Assembly (NCBI RefSeq): GCF_016744255.1
Contig: NZ_JADGES010000016.1
Coordinates: 1-42,849 of the forward strand
DNA length: 42,849 nucleotides
Source: Maribacter sp.
Lineage (GTDB): Bacteria > Bacteroidota > Bacteroidia > Flavobacteriales > Flavobacteriaceae
Direction of reading: 5' to 3'
A model generated the notes under the pieces. It ran no database searches. It was given only the letters and a program-made list of their open reading frames with translations, and had not been told where the DNA came from. A program made the position numbers and the translations under genes. This document shows, piece after piece, positions 1 through 9,479 of this stretch (position 1 is its first letter; each line of letters opens with the position of its first letter).

Positions 1-377
1 TTCTCATTAATAATCTCTATTGATCCGTCTTCTAACTCTAAGGTTATTGCGTTTATAGGTCGTACTGTTTTTGTGTTTGAAGAATATTGCATGTAAAAAC
101 AACTAGTTACTATAAGTCCTATAACAACCGCTGCAAAAGCTCTTTTTCTTGAATAATTAGACTTTCTTGTACTTTGTTTTTCAGAAGACCTTATTGTTAA
201 TCTTATTCTTCTTAAAACATCTATTCTAGTTTGTTCTTCTTTAGAAACACTCCAAGAGCTTAATAAATCTTTAAACTGTGCTTTATCGCAAAAAGAGAAT
301 AATATTTTTTGTTCTCTTTCAGAACATTCTCCTTGCTGGTACTTTTTTGCTAGTTCTAAAAATTCCTTTTTAGTCAT
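1..377 (-). CDS. FecR-like anti-sigma factor, N-terminal part (runs off the window)
   Basis: Open reading frame entering from the left edge on the minus strand, with ATG at 377 and about 125 codons visible. The N-terminal part is soluble and charged, and it is followed by a hydrophobic segment near codons 85-102 (AFAAVVIGLIVTSC), as in membrane-spanning FecR anti-sigma factors. Just after it the frame reads TLELEDGSIEIINE, like the start of the FecR periplasmic beta domain. It lies directly downstream of the ECF sigma gene on the same strand, the usual Bacteroidota order in which FecR holds the sigma factor inactive until a TonB-type receptor signals. The C-terminal domain is outside the window. 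Confidence 0.75.
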   Translation of the reverse strand, partial: MTKKEFLELAKKYQQGECSEREQKILFSFCDKAQFKDLLSSWSVSKEEQTRIDVLRRIRLTIRSSEKQSTRKSNYSRKRAFAAVVIGLIVTSCFYMQYSSNTKTVRPINAITLELEDGSIEIINE

Positions 378-487
378 AATATCTTTTTACAATAGAAAGA
401 CGCAAGCCTATTAGATTTCTCACATAGAAAAAATTGAAAAAAGGCTTATTTAACCAACAGATAACATTGAGGAAACAAAGAGGTAAT

Positions 488-1060
488 CTATTTAAAAAAG
501 GAAAGGAATAGTAAAATATTGATAGTCTTATTGATTACGGCCCTTAAATGCTTTAAAGCTAAGTAAAGTTGATTTTCTACTGTTCTTTGCGAAATTTTAA
601 AGTAATCCGCAATTTCTGCGTTAGAATAATCATCATAACGACTCATATAAAATATATCTCTACATCTACTTGGAAGATCTTTAACTGCATTTTCTATAGT
701 ATACTTTAGATCTCTCCCATTTATAATATTATCTATCTCGGGAGTATACGATAGGTTGGTTAAAATATCTTCATCTAACTCTGTAAATTGCACCTTTCTA
801 AATAGAGAAATTGATTTGTTTTTTGCTGAAACGAATAAATAATTTTCAAAAGAGGTGATATCTAAAGACTCTCTTTTAATCCAGATATTAGTAAATATAT
901 CATGTACTACATCTTCTGCTAACCCTTTATCATTAAGAATATTTAAGGTATAAGAAAAAAGTCTTCTCCAATACCTATCATATAGCCTATTAAAAGCTAA
1001 CTCATTTCTATTTTTTATCAATATTAATAGTTTAGCGTCGCTTACATCACTTAATTTCAC
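488..1060 (-). CDS. ECF-type RNA polymerase sigma factor
   Basis: 190 aa. Residues about 20-65 resemble sigma region 2 (FNRLYDRYWRRLFSYTLNIL, then AEDVVHDIFTNIW). Residues about 128-175 are region 4, with the helix-turn-helix YSNAEIADYFKISQRTVENQ. This is the short two-domain ECF architecture of the Bacteroidota FecI-like group, whose members direct polymerase to genes for outer-membrane uptake systems. It is followed after 110 bases by the partial anti-sigma gene, so the two are probably co-transcribed leftward. It is host chromosome, not prophage. Confidence 0.9.
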   Translation of the reverse strand: MKLSDVSDAKLLILIKNRNELAFNRLYDRYWRRLFSYTLNILNDKGLAEDVVHDIFTNIWIKRESLDITSFENYLFVSAKNKSISLFRKVQFTELDEDILTNLSYTPEIDNIINGRDLKYTIENAVKDLPSRCRDIFYMSRYDDYSNAEIADYFKISQRTVENQLYLALKHLRAVINKTINILLFLSFFK

Positions 1061-1650
1061 TTTAATAGAATTTTTGCGAAAATTAGAAAAAGAGATTAAC
1101 GGAATACTAATTTCTTCGTTAAGTAATTATTAATTCAATTATACCTCTTGTTTATTACAGTAATGATTTACCACACCAACAAAAGTGTTTTTATTTTTCC
1201 TTGCTTTATGGAGGACAATGCTTTAAGAGTTAAAAACTCTTTGATGTTGTATAGAATGGAAAACTCTAAAAACTCAACTCATCAATCATTTTAATGCTTC
1301 CGGATATAATTTTTTGGCCTAAATCTAGCGATTCAGGGTTCTTAATATAACGCTCTGAGTTTATATTGTTATATGAATTGGTAAATTTTTCATCATATTA
1401 CTATTTCTATTTTTTAACCCTTATTTGATTTTTAAATTATTGCTCCCTATTATAACCTTCCAAAGGCTCTATTAAAAAGATTTAACTTTAGTCGCGCCAA
1501 CTTAATTCTGCGGAAAAAAGGATATATTTTACAAGAAAAAAAAGCTACATTGTTTAATAACATTGCTCATTAACGCCTTAACCATATTCTATCTTAAAAC
1601 ATTACTTAGATAATTATATTGTATTTTAGTCTCTTATTTACACATACTCT
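1061..1650. other. Intergenic, 590 bp, no gene seen
   Basis: AT-rich spacer between the divergent sigma-factor gene and the thioredoxin-domain gene. It must carry both promoters, but I cannot place either box with confidence. I see no ORF, tRNA or strong hairpin. Confidence 0.5.
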
Positions 1651-3753
1651 ATGCCTAACAAATCCTTAGTGAAAATCATTTTTTTTAGCTTTTTAGTTGT
1701 AACCATATTATCCTGTAACAATACAAAAGCACAAAAAAAAGAACATAAATTTACCAACTCTTTAATTGGCGAAACAAGTCCATACTTGCTACAACATGCG
1801 CACAACCCCGTAAATTGGAATGCCTGGAGTAACACTGCACTTGAAAATGCAAAAAAAGAAAATAAATTAGTCCTTGTTAGTATAGGGTATTCTTCTTGTC
1901 ATTGGTGCCATGTAATGGAAAAAGAATCTTTTGAAGATGAAGAAGTTGCTAAAATTATGAATGCCAATTTTGTAAACATTAAAGTTGATAGAGAAGAAAG
2001 ACCAGATGTGGATCAAGTATATATGACCGCATTACAACTTATAAAAGGCAATGGAGGATGGCCATTAAATGTTATTACTTTACCCAATGGAAAACCTATT
2101 TATGGAGGAACTTACCATAGCAAAGAACAGTGGATTAAAGTTTTAGAAAAAGTAAGTTCTCTTTACAAAGACGACCCAAAAAAAGCTAATGAATATGCCG
2201 ATATGGTTTCGCAAGGTATTCAAGAGGCTAACCTTATAACCCCTTCTACCAATTATAAATCTCTAACAAAAGAGGTCGTAAATAAAAGTGTAGAAAATTG
2301 GAAAAAATTATGGGATACAAAAAAAGGGGGCGACCAAGGGCAACAAAAATTTATGTTACCAAGTAATCTTAATTTTTTACTAGATTATGCCATCTTAACA
2401 GGAGACAAGGAAGCTGAAAATCATATAAAAAACACTTTAAACAAGATTGCTTTTGGTGGAATATATGATTTTGTTGGCGGCGGATTTTATAGATATAGTA
2501 CGGATCCTAATTGGAAAGTTCCCCATTTTGAAAAAATGCTATATGATAACGCCCAGCTATTAAGTGTTTTCTCTAAAGCTTATGGCGCATATAGAGAACC
2601 TATTTACAAAGAAGTTGTATACAAGACAATAGAATTCTTAGAACGCGACATGAAAAATCCTAGTGGCGCTTATTATGCTGCCATAGATGCTGATAGTGAA
2701 GGAGAAGAAGGGAAATATTATGTCTGGAAAAAAGAAGAATTAGAAAATATATTGGGCTCTGAATTTGATGTATTTCAATCTTACTTCAGTATTCAACCAA
2801 AAAATATCTGGGAGCATAAAAATTATGTTTTACATAGAGATATTACAGATGCAGAATTTTGTACTACAAACAAAATTACAAATAGTAACCTACAAATTTC
2901 TAAAGACAAATGGCAGAATCTTCTTTTAACAGAAAGAACAAAAAGAATTGCACCAAGATTAGATGACAAAATAATTACATCTTGGAACGCTTTATTAATA
3001 TCTGGGTTTATTGATGCATACAATGCCTTTGGCGACACCTCTTTTTTAGATATGGCCACAAACACATTAAATAGCATAAAAAAATATAGCCTTAAAGAAA
3101 ATGAATTAAGGCATTCCTATAAAACAAACTCTAAACAATATAAGGGCTTTTTAGAAGATTACACTTTTTTAGTTGATGCTTCTTTAAACTTATATAGTGC
3201 TTCTTTAGATACTAAATATTTAGACTTAGCTAATAGTCTTAATACAAAAGCTATGGTACGTTTTAATGATGAAGCATCTGGTATGTATCGTTTTAATGAA
3301 AACAAAGATTTAATTGCTCAAATTATAAAAACGAATGATGGAGTAATTCCTTCTCCTAATGCTGTAATGGCGTACAACCTTCTTAGGCTAGGTCATTTAA
3401 ATTATGACAAAACGTTTCTAGATAAATCCAAATCTATGTTATCTGCTATGCTACCAATGATTACCCCCAATGCCTCTAGTTATGCCAAGTGGAATTCTGT
3501 TTTTCTACATACTACCTACACTTATTATGAAATAGCGGTCGTTGGAGCAAAAGCACAATCCTTAACCCAAGAATTACATCGTAAATACATTCCTAATACA
3601 CTCATAACAGGAAGTAGTACAGAAAGTAGTTTACCGCTATTTGAAGGAAGATATGTTTCCGATGGCACCTATATTTATGTATGCAGAGATAATTCTTGTA
3701 AGCTTCCTGTAACAACTGCAGAAGAAGCCTTAAAACAGCTTAATGGATTCTAA
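1651..3753 (+). CDS. Thioredoxin domain-containing lipoprotein, YyaL/DUF255 (SPATA20-like) family
   Basis: 700 aa. It starts with a lipoprotein signal (hydrophobic stretch, then ILSC with Cys22), so it is probably exported and anchored in a membrane. Residues about 35-190 form the thioredoxin-like DUF255 domain with the family hallmark [10 protein letters not shown] (Cys83-His-Trp-Cys86). The rest fits the alpha/alpha-barrel seen in this family, including [11 protein letters not shown] and [14 protein letters not shown]. Length matches the family (about 680-700 aa). Family members are widespread and their substrate is poorly defined. A disulfide or sugar-related role is only an inference. Single gene, host chromosome. 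Confidence 0.9.
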   Translation: MPNKSLVKIIFFSFLVVTILSCNNTKAQKKEHKFTNSLIGETSPYLLQHAHNPVNWNAWSNTALENAKKENKLVLVSIGYSSCHWCHVMEKESFEDEEVAKIMNANFVNIKVDREERPDVDQVYMTALQLIKGNGGWPLNVITLPNGKPIYGGTYHSKEQWIKVLEKVSSLYKDDPKKANEYADMVSQGIQEANLITPSTNYKSLTKEVVNKSVENWKKLWDTKKGGDQGQQKFMLPSNLNFLLDYAILTGDKEAENHIKNTLNKIAFGGIYDFVGGGFYRYSTDPNWKVPHFEKMLYDNAQLLSVFSKAYGAYREPIYKEVVYKTIEFLERDMKNPSGAYYAAIDADSEGEEGKYYVWKKEELENILGSEFDVFQSYFSIQPKNIWEHKNYVLHRDITDAEFCTTNKITNSNLQISKDKWQNLLLTERTKRIAPRLDDKIITSWNALLISGFIDAYNAFGDTSFLDMATNTLNSIKKYSLKENELRHSYKTNSKQYKGFLEDYTFLVDASLNLYSASLDTKYLDLANSLNTKAMVRFNDEASGMYRFNENKDLIAQIIKTNDGVIPSPNAVMAYNLLRLGHLNYDKTFLDKSKSMLSAMLPMITPNASSYAKWNSVFLHTTYTYYEIAVVGAKAQSLTQELHRKYIPNTLITGSSTESSLPLFEGRYVSDGTYIYVCRDNSCKLPVTTAEEALKQLNGF

Positions 3754-4270
3754 AATAATGTCATGATTATAAGAGACCATACATGCAAATATAAAAGCTA
3801 GCCAAAGACCAATTTAATCCAAATACTAGTTACAATTACTTTGCTATTAAGTATTCGTAAAATTTCTAATATCACCATTAGCAATACAAACATATTAAAT
3901 ACTTGTTCGAGTTATACCTCCACATGATTAAAACACGATAAAAAAACTCCTATTGTTAGATCGTAGACTAAAGAGAATAGGAAGAAATCATTTAAAAAAT
4001 TAAAAATACTATCCGTTTTAGCCCTATAATTAGCAAACTTAAGTTGTAAAAACGCAGGCATTACAGTTAAAAAACCAATGAAACTCTTTTACACCTAAAA
4101 ATTGTTCAAAAGGACAACCTTACCCAGCCCGTATAACTACCTGAAAATGAGTAAAAAACAATTCATTCCAGAAAATAAAATCGCCACTTTAAAAAAAGTA
4201 CAAATTATTTGATGATTTTCTCTTTTCAGAATCTATATTTTTAGTAACTTCGCCGCACCATTTAAAGAAT
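3754..4270. other. Intergenic, 517 bp, no functional gene seen
   Basis: Spacer between the chromosomal lipoprotein gene and tRNA-Arg. On the minus strand near 3920-4085 there is a stop-free stretch of about 57 codons with membrane-protein-like composition (about 49 codons if started at its internal Met). It may be a decayed gene, but I cannot recognise it. The tRNA promoter must lie near the right end. Confidence 0.4.
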
Positions 4271-4344
4271 GGTCGCATAGCTCAGCTGGATAGAGCATCT
4301 GCCTTCTAAGCAGACGGTCCCAGGTTCGAATCCTGGTGCGATCA
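4271..4344 (+). tRNA. tRNA-Arg (anticodon UCU)
   Basis: 74 nt cloverleaf. Acceptor arm GGTCGCA pairs with TGCGATC (one G-T pair). The D-arm is GCTC...GAGC and the anticodon stem TCTGC/GCAGA encloses the loop CTTCTAA, giving UCU. The T-arm is CCAGGTTCGAATCCTGG. An integrase gene begins 117 bases downstream, so the 3' half of this tRNA is the likely attB/attL core of the prophage. The matching attR copy is not in the window. Confidence 0.95.
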
Positions 4345-4352
4345 CTCTCCTA

Positions 4353-4378
4353 AAGCCCCTTTAAGCAGGGGCTTTTTT
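4353..4378 (+). terminator. Rho-independent terminator after tRNA-Arg
   Basis: Perfect 8-bp stem AAGCCCCT / AGGGGCTT with a 6-base loop and a T tract, nine bases after the tRNA. It ends tRNA transcription and shields the integrase from it. Confidence 0.85.
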
Positions 4379-4460
4379 AATTTATACACTTATTTTTTTT
4401 ACGGCAATATTCTATTATTTATCCAAATACCTTAGTTTTGATAAATAAAATACGCATTTT

Positions 4461-5684
4461 ATGCGCATTATTTTTAGGATGAAAATAAATATTAAACTAG
4501 ACAAAAGGAGTTCAGGGAAAACAGAAGAGGGTTATCCTATTGTTATTTCTTTCCAGAAAACGGCATTACGAACGGGGTATTATTCTAAACCAGCACATTG
4601 GAATAATAATTTGTCGGAGCCTAAAAAGTCTCATCCGGATTATTATTTTTTATCCGACTTTTTAGACCCTATTAAATCCAGAATAAAAAATATTATAAAA
4701 GAGTCTAGATTAAAAAATATTTCTAAAAACGAAATTAAGGCAGCTCTCTTTAAAAAGGATAGTAAAGTATTCTACACCGCAGCTATGAATTTGTTTCCTG
4801 AAAAATATAGAGGTACAGATTGGTCTGCTGTTCGTTCATTTAACAATTTCCGCCCATCCATTTATTTTACAGAAATTACAAAAGAAACCTCTTTCCAATA
4901 TTCACAGAGTTTACTAAAAAAAGGAAATAAGCCAGCTGGTGTAGATAGTTATATTAGAAGTTTAAAATCGGTATGGACAAAATTAAGTAACGCCCCTAAT
5001 CCATTTAAAGGAATCAACATAGAGATCCCGGATAAAGTAAATACCGTTGCCACTACCGAAGACATAAAAAAACTAAAGCAATTTAGGAAAGACCATACTT
5101 TATACTACCAACAAAAAAACGAGTATAACCAGGTAATAAAAACAACCACCAAAAAAGCAGCTAGGAGTATTGGTAATGGTGGTTTTATAAATTACTGTAA
5201 TTATTGGTTGCTCATGTTCTATTTAGGAGGAATAGACCCAGAGGTGCTAGCAAAATTAAGATACGATAAACACGTTATTAATAACCGTATAGTTTTTAAC
5301 AGAAACAAAGGGCGCTCTAAAACATCTTGTAATAATATAATTCCTTCAGAGGCTTGGGAGATTTTAAAAAATTATACAAGTCAGCCCTATTTGGTGCCAA
5401 TTTATAAAACAAAAAATTACGACACTTTTAGTACTAATTTTTCCGAACGCATGAAGATTTTTAGTGATAGGTTATGCTTAAGTGTTAGGTTAAAGCCAAA
5501 ATCTGGTAGATATACATTCATAGACCGAGCGCAACAACTATTAATAGATGAGAGAATAGCAGGGCAAATTGTGGGTCATAAACGCAAAACAACCACTAGC
5601 CTATATGCTAATGACTTTCCTTACCCTGTACAAGACAAAGCGCATTTAAAAATTATTGATACAACAGAAGAATCCTTAACTTAA
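4461..5684 (+). CDS. int: Prophage integrase, Bacteroidota-type tyrosine recombinase
   Basis: 407 aa. The N-terminal arm-binding part begins INIKLDKRSSGKTEEGYPIV, typical of Bacteroidota phage and conjugative-element integrases. It is followed by a SAM-like core-binding domain and a C-terminal catalytic domain. The last conserved block AGQIVGHKRKTTTSLYANDF holds the GH motif and the nucleophilic Tyr. The first catalytic motif is divergent (GGIDPEVLAKLR rather than GMR), as is common in this subfamily. A second in-frame ATG at 4479 is an equally good start. Adjacent to tRNA-Arg, it most likely integrates the prophage at the tRNA 3' end. Its stop overlaps the convergent lipoprotein gene by four bases. 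Confidence 0.88.
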   Translation: MRIIFRMKINIKLDKRSSGKTEEGYPIVISFQKTALRTGYYSKPAHWNNNLSEPKKSHPDYYFLSDFLDPIKSRIKNIIKESRLKNISKNEIKAALFKKDSKVFYTAAMNLFPEKYRGTDWSAVRSFNNFRPSIYFTEITKETSFQYSQSLLKKGNKPAGVDSYIRSLKSVWTKLSNAPNPFKGINIEIPDKVNTVATTEDIKKLKQFRKDHTLYYQQKNEYNQVIKTTTKKAARSIGNGGFINYCNYWLLMFYLGGIDPEVLAKLRYDKHVINNRIVFNRNKGRSKTSCNNIIPSEAWEILKNYTSQPYLVPIYKTKNYDTFSTNFSERMKIFSDRLCLSVRLKPKSGRYTFIDRAQQLLIDERIAGQIVGHKRKTTTSLYANDFPYPVQDKAHLKIIDTTEESLT

Positions 5685-6109
5685 TTTCTACGGTAAACTA
5701 CTGTACAATCTAACTCCTTGTAATTAAAGGTAAGTGTTAGTTCTTCTCCCTTAACTACAGCATAAGCTTCCTTAACCGGAATGGCCTCTCCTAAAAAAGG
5801 TAATCCCGATATTATTTTATACCTGCCGCCACTAATCTCCCTCCAGCTTACAGATGCTACTCCTGTTTCATGGCAACCATTTTCAGTATCCCAATCATAT
5901 ATAGTGTAAAACCCTGTACCTGCAAAGTTTAAATCTAAATTTGTTCCTTGCGCACAAGTATCTGGAGTAATTTCCTCTCCATTTACAGTAGCAGAATAGA
6001 GCAAAAATTCATGTGCAATAGGCTCATTAAATAAATCTAGCGGTTCTTCTTCCTTATCGCAAGAATAAAAGCTAACAACGCAAACAAATAATAGTAAAAT
6101 TTTTTTCAT
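5681..6109 (-). CDS. Small lipoprotein of unknown function
   Basis: 142 aa. Lipoprotein signal MKKILLLFVCVVSFYSC with Cys17 followed by acidic residues (DKEEE), the Bacteroidota surface-export type of signal. The mature part alternates short beta-like segments with Gly/Thr and two Cys (GCHETG, ELDCTVVY), so it is probably a small beta-barrel or beta-sandwich domain. A minus-strand TATATTTG box at 6138-6145 lies 29 bases before the start. Convergent to the integrase and at the lysogenic end of the prophage, it could be expressed in the lysogen, for example as a surface-altering gene. That role is inference. Confidence 0.75.
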   Translation of the reverse strand: MKKILLLFVCVVSFYSCDKEEEPLDLFNEPIAHEFLLYSATVNGEEITPDTCAQGTNLDLNFAGTGFYTIYDWDTENGCHETGVASVSWREISGGRYKIISGLPFLGEAIPVKEAYAVVKGEELTLTFNYKELDCTVVYRRN

Positions 6110-6387
6110 AGTATTTTAAATTAATACATCATTCTTACAAATATATATTAATCACATGTTTTATGTATAATATTTGTATTACATCGATAATAAGTATCTT
6201 TTTACCGATAAAAAGGAGAACCTTACAATTTATGAGGTTTTTGTAGGTGTATTTTTAATTTGAATACAATAAATTGCAGTTAAATTGTAATTAAATATAG
6301 CTTTGATAACTCGGGCATGTATTTACTTACTTTTTATTCCTTTTAGGGTATTTTTAAGATAATATTAATCTTAAAAATTATTTTAAA

Positions 6388-6537
6388 ATGAAAAAAGTAG
6401 TATTATTGGTATTCGGAATTGTAACTATTACAACAACAATTGTAGCTTGCACCCCAGAACCGTTAGAAAATGAAAAACCAACAATCCTCTCACCAGACAA
6501 AGACAAAGCGCAATGTACAGGTTGCAGTGATAATTAG
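6388..6537 (+). CDS. Mini-lipoprotein, 49 aa
   Basis: ATG at 6388, stop TAG at 6535-6537. Signal MKKVVLLVFGIVTITTTIVAC with a lipobox ending at Cys21, then a 28-residue mature tail with Pro/Glu and a final CTGC motif. Its end overlaps the start of the next gene by 68 bases in another frame, so the two starts may be translationally coupled, or the next gene may begin further downstream. Unknown function. Confidence 0.55.
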   Translation: MKKVVLLVFGIVTITTTIVACTPEPLENEKPTILSPDKDKAQCTGCSDN

Positions 6538-7150
6538 CATTATAGCTTTTATTGCTATTTCAGCCAGATTTATGTATATTTTTTACATGGGCAATGATTT
6601 AAAGGGGGATTTTTTCGGCTTTAAATGGTTGTCCATTTTTCTATATAATTTTGGTGTTGAAATATCTATGATTGGCATGGGGGCCTTATTATGGATTAGT
6701 ACAAGGTTTCATTCTAAAAATGGTTTTTCTAAAAAATTATTTAGATTAATAGCAGGTTCCCAAATGGCGGTGGGGTTTTTCTTTACCTCATGGATATTTA
6801 CTTCAGCAGCATATTTTTCTAAATCCTATGAAATTATTTTTGCTATTTTAATAGCGTTTTTTGCTACAATTATTTCTACCACTATGCTCCTGTTTATTAC
6901 TAGAGAGATTAGAAACATAAAAGAATTAAAAAACTCATTTTTTGATTACCTATTAGAATTTCATGGACAATACACCTCTCTACTGTCTTACGCTATGACT
7001 AGAAATAGCGATTTTAAAGAGTATAAAGAAAAGATTGAAGGCAGTAAAATATATGACGAAGCTCACGAAGAATTCTTAAAACAAAGTTCTGATAAAGCAG
7101 AAAAAAGTGTTAAAAAAACAGCGCAAAAAATAGATGATTACAAAGATTAA
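6470..7150 (+). CDS. Multi-spanning membrane protein
   Basis: 226 aa. Four hydrophobic segments are seen at about residues 19-42, 48-76, 88-111 and 120-144. A charged Lys/Glu-rich cytoplasmic-type tail follows, ending in alternating Lys and acidic residues. No family recognised. It overlaps the preceding mini-lipoprotein at its 5' end and the next small gene by 17 bases at its 3' end, so the three form one cluster between integrase and repressor. Superinfection exclusion or another lysogen-expressed role fits the position but is not shown by the sequence. Confidence 0.65.
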   Translation: MKNQQSSHQTKTKRNVQVAVIISIIAFIAISARFMYIFYMGNDLKGDFFGFKWLSIFLYNFGVEISMIGMGALLWISTRFHSKNGFSKKLFRLIAGSQMAVGFFFTSWIFTSAAYFSKSYEIIFAILIAFFATIISTTMLLFITREIRNIKELKNSFFDYLLEFHGQYTSLLSYAMTRNSDFKEYKEKIEGSKIYDEAHEEFLKQSSDKAEKSVKKTAQKIDDYKD

Positions 7151-7385
7151 GAGGTTAATTAGCCAGGTTTTTTTTAAAGGCCCTAGAAATCATAAGATTC
7201 ATAAAGTGATTAACAAGGACTCCATGTACAATATAGCCAAGGAAATGGTTAATGAAAGAAACAGGAAGTTTAAAGAAATAGAAGTCCTGCAGAGGACTGT
7301 AGACTACAAACTAGACAATAAAATTGCTCTTTCCGAAAAAGAACAAAAAACTACGGGGATATTACAATTAGAAAAACTAAATTAA
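7134..7385 (+). CDS. Small basic protein, unknown
   Basis: 83 aa, rich in Lys/Arg/Glu, predicted mostly helical, no motif recognised. It overlaps the upstream membrane protein by 17 bases (translational coupling likely) and overlaps the convergent repressor gene by nine bases at its end. Confidence 0.5.
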   Translation: MITKIKRLISQVFFKGPRNHKIHKVINKDSMYNIAKEMVNERNRKFKEIEVLQRTVDYKLDNKIALSEKEQKTTGILQLEKLN

Positions 7386-7865
7386 ATTAGCTTTTTTCTT
7401 TAAAGCTTCATTTTCTTTTCTAATTAGATATTCTCTACCTATAGAGTCAGCAAAACCTCTATAAACTTCATCTTCTGCAATTAATCTTTCGTGGTGTTTT
7501 AGCCAAAACACAATTAGCCTTCCCAGCGTCTCTTTATCTTCTAATATAGAATCATCTAGCTTTATGCTGTTATTCTTCCACTCTCGTAATTCCTTCTCAT
7601 TCACCAAATCGGGGTGATTATCCTTTATAAAACTATCGTATTGCGAACTTTCAATTCCAACTTCGCCAAAAACTAACACATCCAAAGAAATATTAAACTT
7701 CTCTGAAATCATCATTATTTTCTCAATAGACGGTTTAACCACTCCACTAACCCAACTACTAACAGATGAACCAGAAGAGTTGCCTATCATTTTTCCAAAA
7801 TCTGGTTGTTTTAAGTTATGAATTGTAAGTATAACCTTTATGTTATGTGGTAAGTTGTAATCCAT
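7377..7865 (-). CDS. CI-like phage repressor with XRE-type helix-turn-helix
   Basis: 162 aa. Residues about 5-68 form a lambda-repressor-like (XRE/Cro-CI) DNA-binding domain: LPHNIKVILTIHNL, then DFGKMIGNSSGSSVSSWVSG as helix-turn-helix, then PSIEKIMMISEKFNISLDVLVFG. The C-terminal half is Glu/Lys-rich and helical, with no LexA/CI peptidase Ser-Lys pair visible, so de-repression probably does not use RecA-induced self-cleavage. It is divergent from the early operon across a 187-base control region, the classic switch layout. It probably represses the early genes and controls its own promoter. Confidence 0.85.
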   Translation of the reverse strand: MDYNLPHNIKVILTIHNLKQPDFGKMIGNSSGSSVSSWVSGVVKPSIEKIMMISEKFNISLDVLVFGEVGIESSQYDSFIKDNHPDLVNEKELREWKNNSIKLDDSILEDKETLGRLIVFWLKHHERLIAEDEVYRGFADSIGREYLIRKENEALKKKANLI

Positions 7866-8052
7866 AGAAGGTGTTTGAATCTTTTTTTCGATTAATTCTT
7901 TGTAATTCCAATATAACTATATAAATTTACAGTAATATTAAAAGTTGCCAAAACCATTAATTCTTATTTAAAGCTAAAATAGCAAATAAAATAGACGTTA
8001 AGAAAAAAATAAGCTTAACGAGCTATTTAAAGGATTAGTTAAGCTGAAAATA
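7866..8052. promoter_or_regulatory. Lysogeny/early-gene switch region
   Basis: Divergent spacer between the CI-like repressor and the early operon. It contains a perfect 8-bp inverted repeat AGCTTAAC (8012-8019) / GTTAAGCT (8038-8045), and a further GTTAAG at about 7997, which are candidate repressor operators. Promoters in both directions are expected here, but I cannot assign clear TAnnTTTG boxes. Confidence 0.5.
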
Positions 8053-8433
8053 TTGCAAAAAAAAGACAGAGTACCACCTCTGCCTTTAAGGATAAACACC
8101 ACACCACAAACCTGTAAAGGTTATAGCGTAGTATTTGCGCTAGGCCACCACAGCCCTTTGCGGTGTAAATATAGCGAAAAAAAAGAAGTGATACCACTTA
8201 GCCAAATAAGAAACGCTGAAATTTACATAAGCTCTGCACAGGCAGCAGCGATTGTAAAGCGCACGTATGTTTGGGTTAATCAAAACAAGGGTCGTTTTTC
8301 TTTTGTTAGAAAAGGTAAAAAAATATTACGCTATGAGATTACTTCCGTAATAAAAGTAGCAACCGAATTACAACAGACAACCCCTATTCCTATGTTAATA
8401 GAGAGTGGTCAAAAATACCAAGAGGCAAGCTAA
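8053..8433 (+). CDS. HTH_17/MerR-like DNA-binding protein, first early gene
   Basis: 126 aa if started at the TTG at 8053. A GTG at 8188 would give an 82-aa protein beginning just before the recognisable domain and is the more plausible start, because the repeated leader motif (see 8088) lies inside the longer form. The domain at residues about 58-105 reads YISSAQAAAIVKRTYVWVNQ, then KILRYEITSVIKVA. This resembles the winged-helix excisionase/HTH_17 type: 'sXXeAAeilgvs..tv......gkgl..Y....v'. It is a Cro- or Xis-like early regulator by position. A terminator follows directly. Confidence 0.6.
   Translation: MQKKDRVPPLPLRINTTPQTCKGYSVVFALGHHSPLRCKYSEKKEVIPLSQIRNAEIYISSAQAAAIVKRTYVWVNQNKGRFSFVRKGKKILRYEITSVIKVATELQQTTPIPMLIESGQKYQEAS
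8088..8112 (+). repeat. Leader motif copy 1 (AAGGATAAACACC + CCACA)
   Basis: AAGGATAAACACC followed by an A/C-only run. The same block precedes the genes at 9841 and 12162. Here it sits inside the long form of the 8053 ORF, which argues for a later start of that gene. Confidence 0.5.
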
Positions 8434-8446
8434 CACTTGTTTTGCA

Positions 8447-8480
8447 CCCCATACCTTTTAATTAAGGTACGGGGTTTTTT
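8447..8480 (+). terminator. Rho-independent terminator inside the early operon
   Basis: Stem CCCCATACCTT / AAGGTACGGGG (one A-C mismatch), 6-base loop, then a TTTTTT run. It lies between the first early gene and the rest of the operon, so transcription of the later early genes may need read-through or antitermination. Confidence 0.75.
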
Positions 8481-8504
8481 ATTGTTTAATTAAAATTAAA
8501 ATGT

Positions 8505-8708
8505 ATGTCAGTTACCACCAGTACTACCAAAGAAAAAGAGCAAATTTCCGCTCATATTGCGCAATTACAAGATATGAAAAACCACTACCCAGAGGCTAAA
8601 ATATCTATTCAAACACTAGTTAACCACCTAAATGGGTTAAGAAGGGTTAAGGCGCAACGGAAGCCTCAAAAATTTAAGAGTCTGCAAGAACTAATCACTA
8701 TAAAATAG
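8505..8708 (+). CDS. Small early protein, unknown
   Basis: 67 aa, helical, with a basic C-terminal half (NHLNGLRRVKAQRKPQKFKS). One base before the next start codon. No family recognised. It is the first gene after the internal terminator. Confidence 0.6.
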   Translation: MSVTTSTTKEKEQISAHIAQLQDMKNHYPEAKISIQTLVNHLNGLRRVKAQRKPQKFKSLQELITIK

Positions 8709-9023
8709 ATGAACGCTACTAATATTTTTCAACAAAAACAAAGGTTAAGGGAGGGTAACGGTTTGCGAACTCCCGACCTTTTAAACATACCACAAAAGCA
8801 CCACCTATTATTTTTAGAGATTGGTAAATCTTCCTTTGTTCAATCTTTTAAAGCAAAGGAAGTAGAGGGTGCAATTTTACTAGTTGTAAAAACAGTAACC
8901 CCCGAAACTGCTTTCACTAGTTTTAATAGCGAATTGCAACAACTATTTAATAAGGTGCAATTAACCCAACCTATTAAAAAAACAGCACATAATATTTTTG
9001 AAATTGTAATACATAACTATTAA
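8709..9023 (+). CDS. Early protein, unknown
   Basis: 104 aa. The ATG follows the previous stop directly, indicating translational coupling. Mixed alpha/beta composition, no motif recognised. It is followed after ten bases by the next early gene. Confidence 0.6.
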   Translation: MNATNIFQQKQRLREGNGLRTPDLLNIPQKHHLLFLEIGKSSFVQSFKAKEVEGAILLVVKTVTPETAFTSFNSELQQLFNKVQLTQPIKKTAHNIFEIVIHNY

Positions 9024-9033
9024 TTACTGGAAT

Positions 9034-9462
9034 ATGAAACTACTACCAGAACATTTAATCCCATACACGCCTTATAAACTAAAAGTGTACGATTCTGTTT
9101 CTAAAACAGCTAAAATAATGAACCTAGGGCAAGGAGCATCTAATAATTGGGTAGGCGTAAAAACGGTATTGAATTACTATAAAAAGGGGAGTTTTATTTA
9201 CAAACCAATTTTAAGGCCATTATCAGATTTAAAAAAAATATTCGAGGTTGATGGAAAAAAGATTCATCCAATAAGCATACTACAAAGTACCTCCCCCTAT
9301 ATAATGGCCGAAGAAAACGGTTTTGTTGATTATGTTTCTGGAAAATACATTTACGTACATAATCTTAGTTATTGGATTGTTCTACAACTTATGGAATGGC
9401 ATTTTGATGTTCGAGGACTTATAAAGCACGATTTAGCAATTGACATTAATACTTTAGAATAA
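9034..9462 (+). CDS. Conserved Bacteroidota prophage protein of unknown function
   Basis: 142 aa. The signature blocks KPILRPLSDLKK near the middle and WHFDVRGLIKHDLAIDIN near the C terminus are ones I associate with a recurrent small protein of Bacteroidota prophages, usually beside replication or recombination genes. The function of that family is unknown to me. It sits in the early operon between small unknown genes. Confidence 0.6.
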   Translation: MKLLPEHLIPYTPYKLKVYDSVSKTAKIMNLGQGASNNWVGVKTVLNYYKKGSFIYKPILRPLSDLKKIFEVDGKKIHPISILQSTSPYIMAEENGFVDYVSGKYIYVHNLSYWIVLQLMEWHFDVRGLIKHDLAIDINTLE

Positions 9463-9479
9463 ATAACTATGAAAAAAAA

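Noticed and set aside
3920-4085. Possible membrane-protein gene of about 49 codons (57-codon open stretch) on the minus strand near the tRNA
   Set aside because: No convincing start or homology by eye; isolated and short, so left as intergenic.
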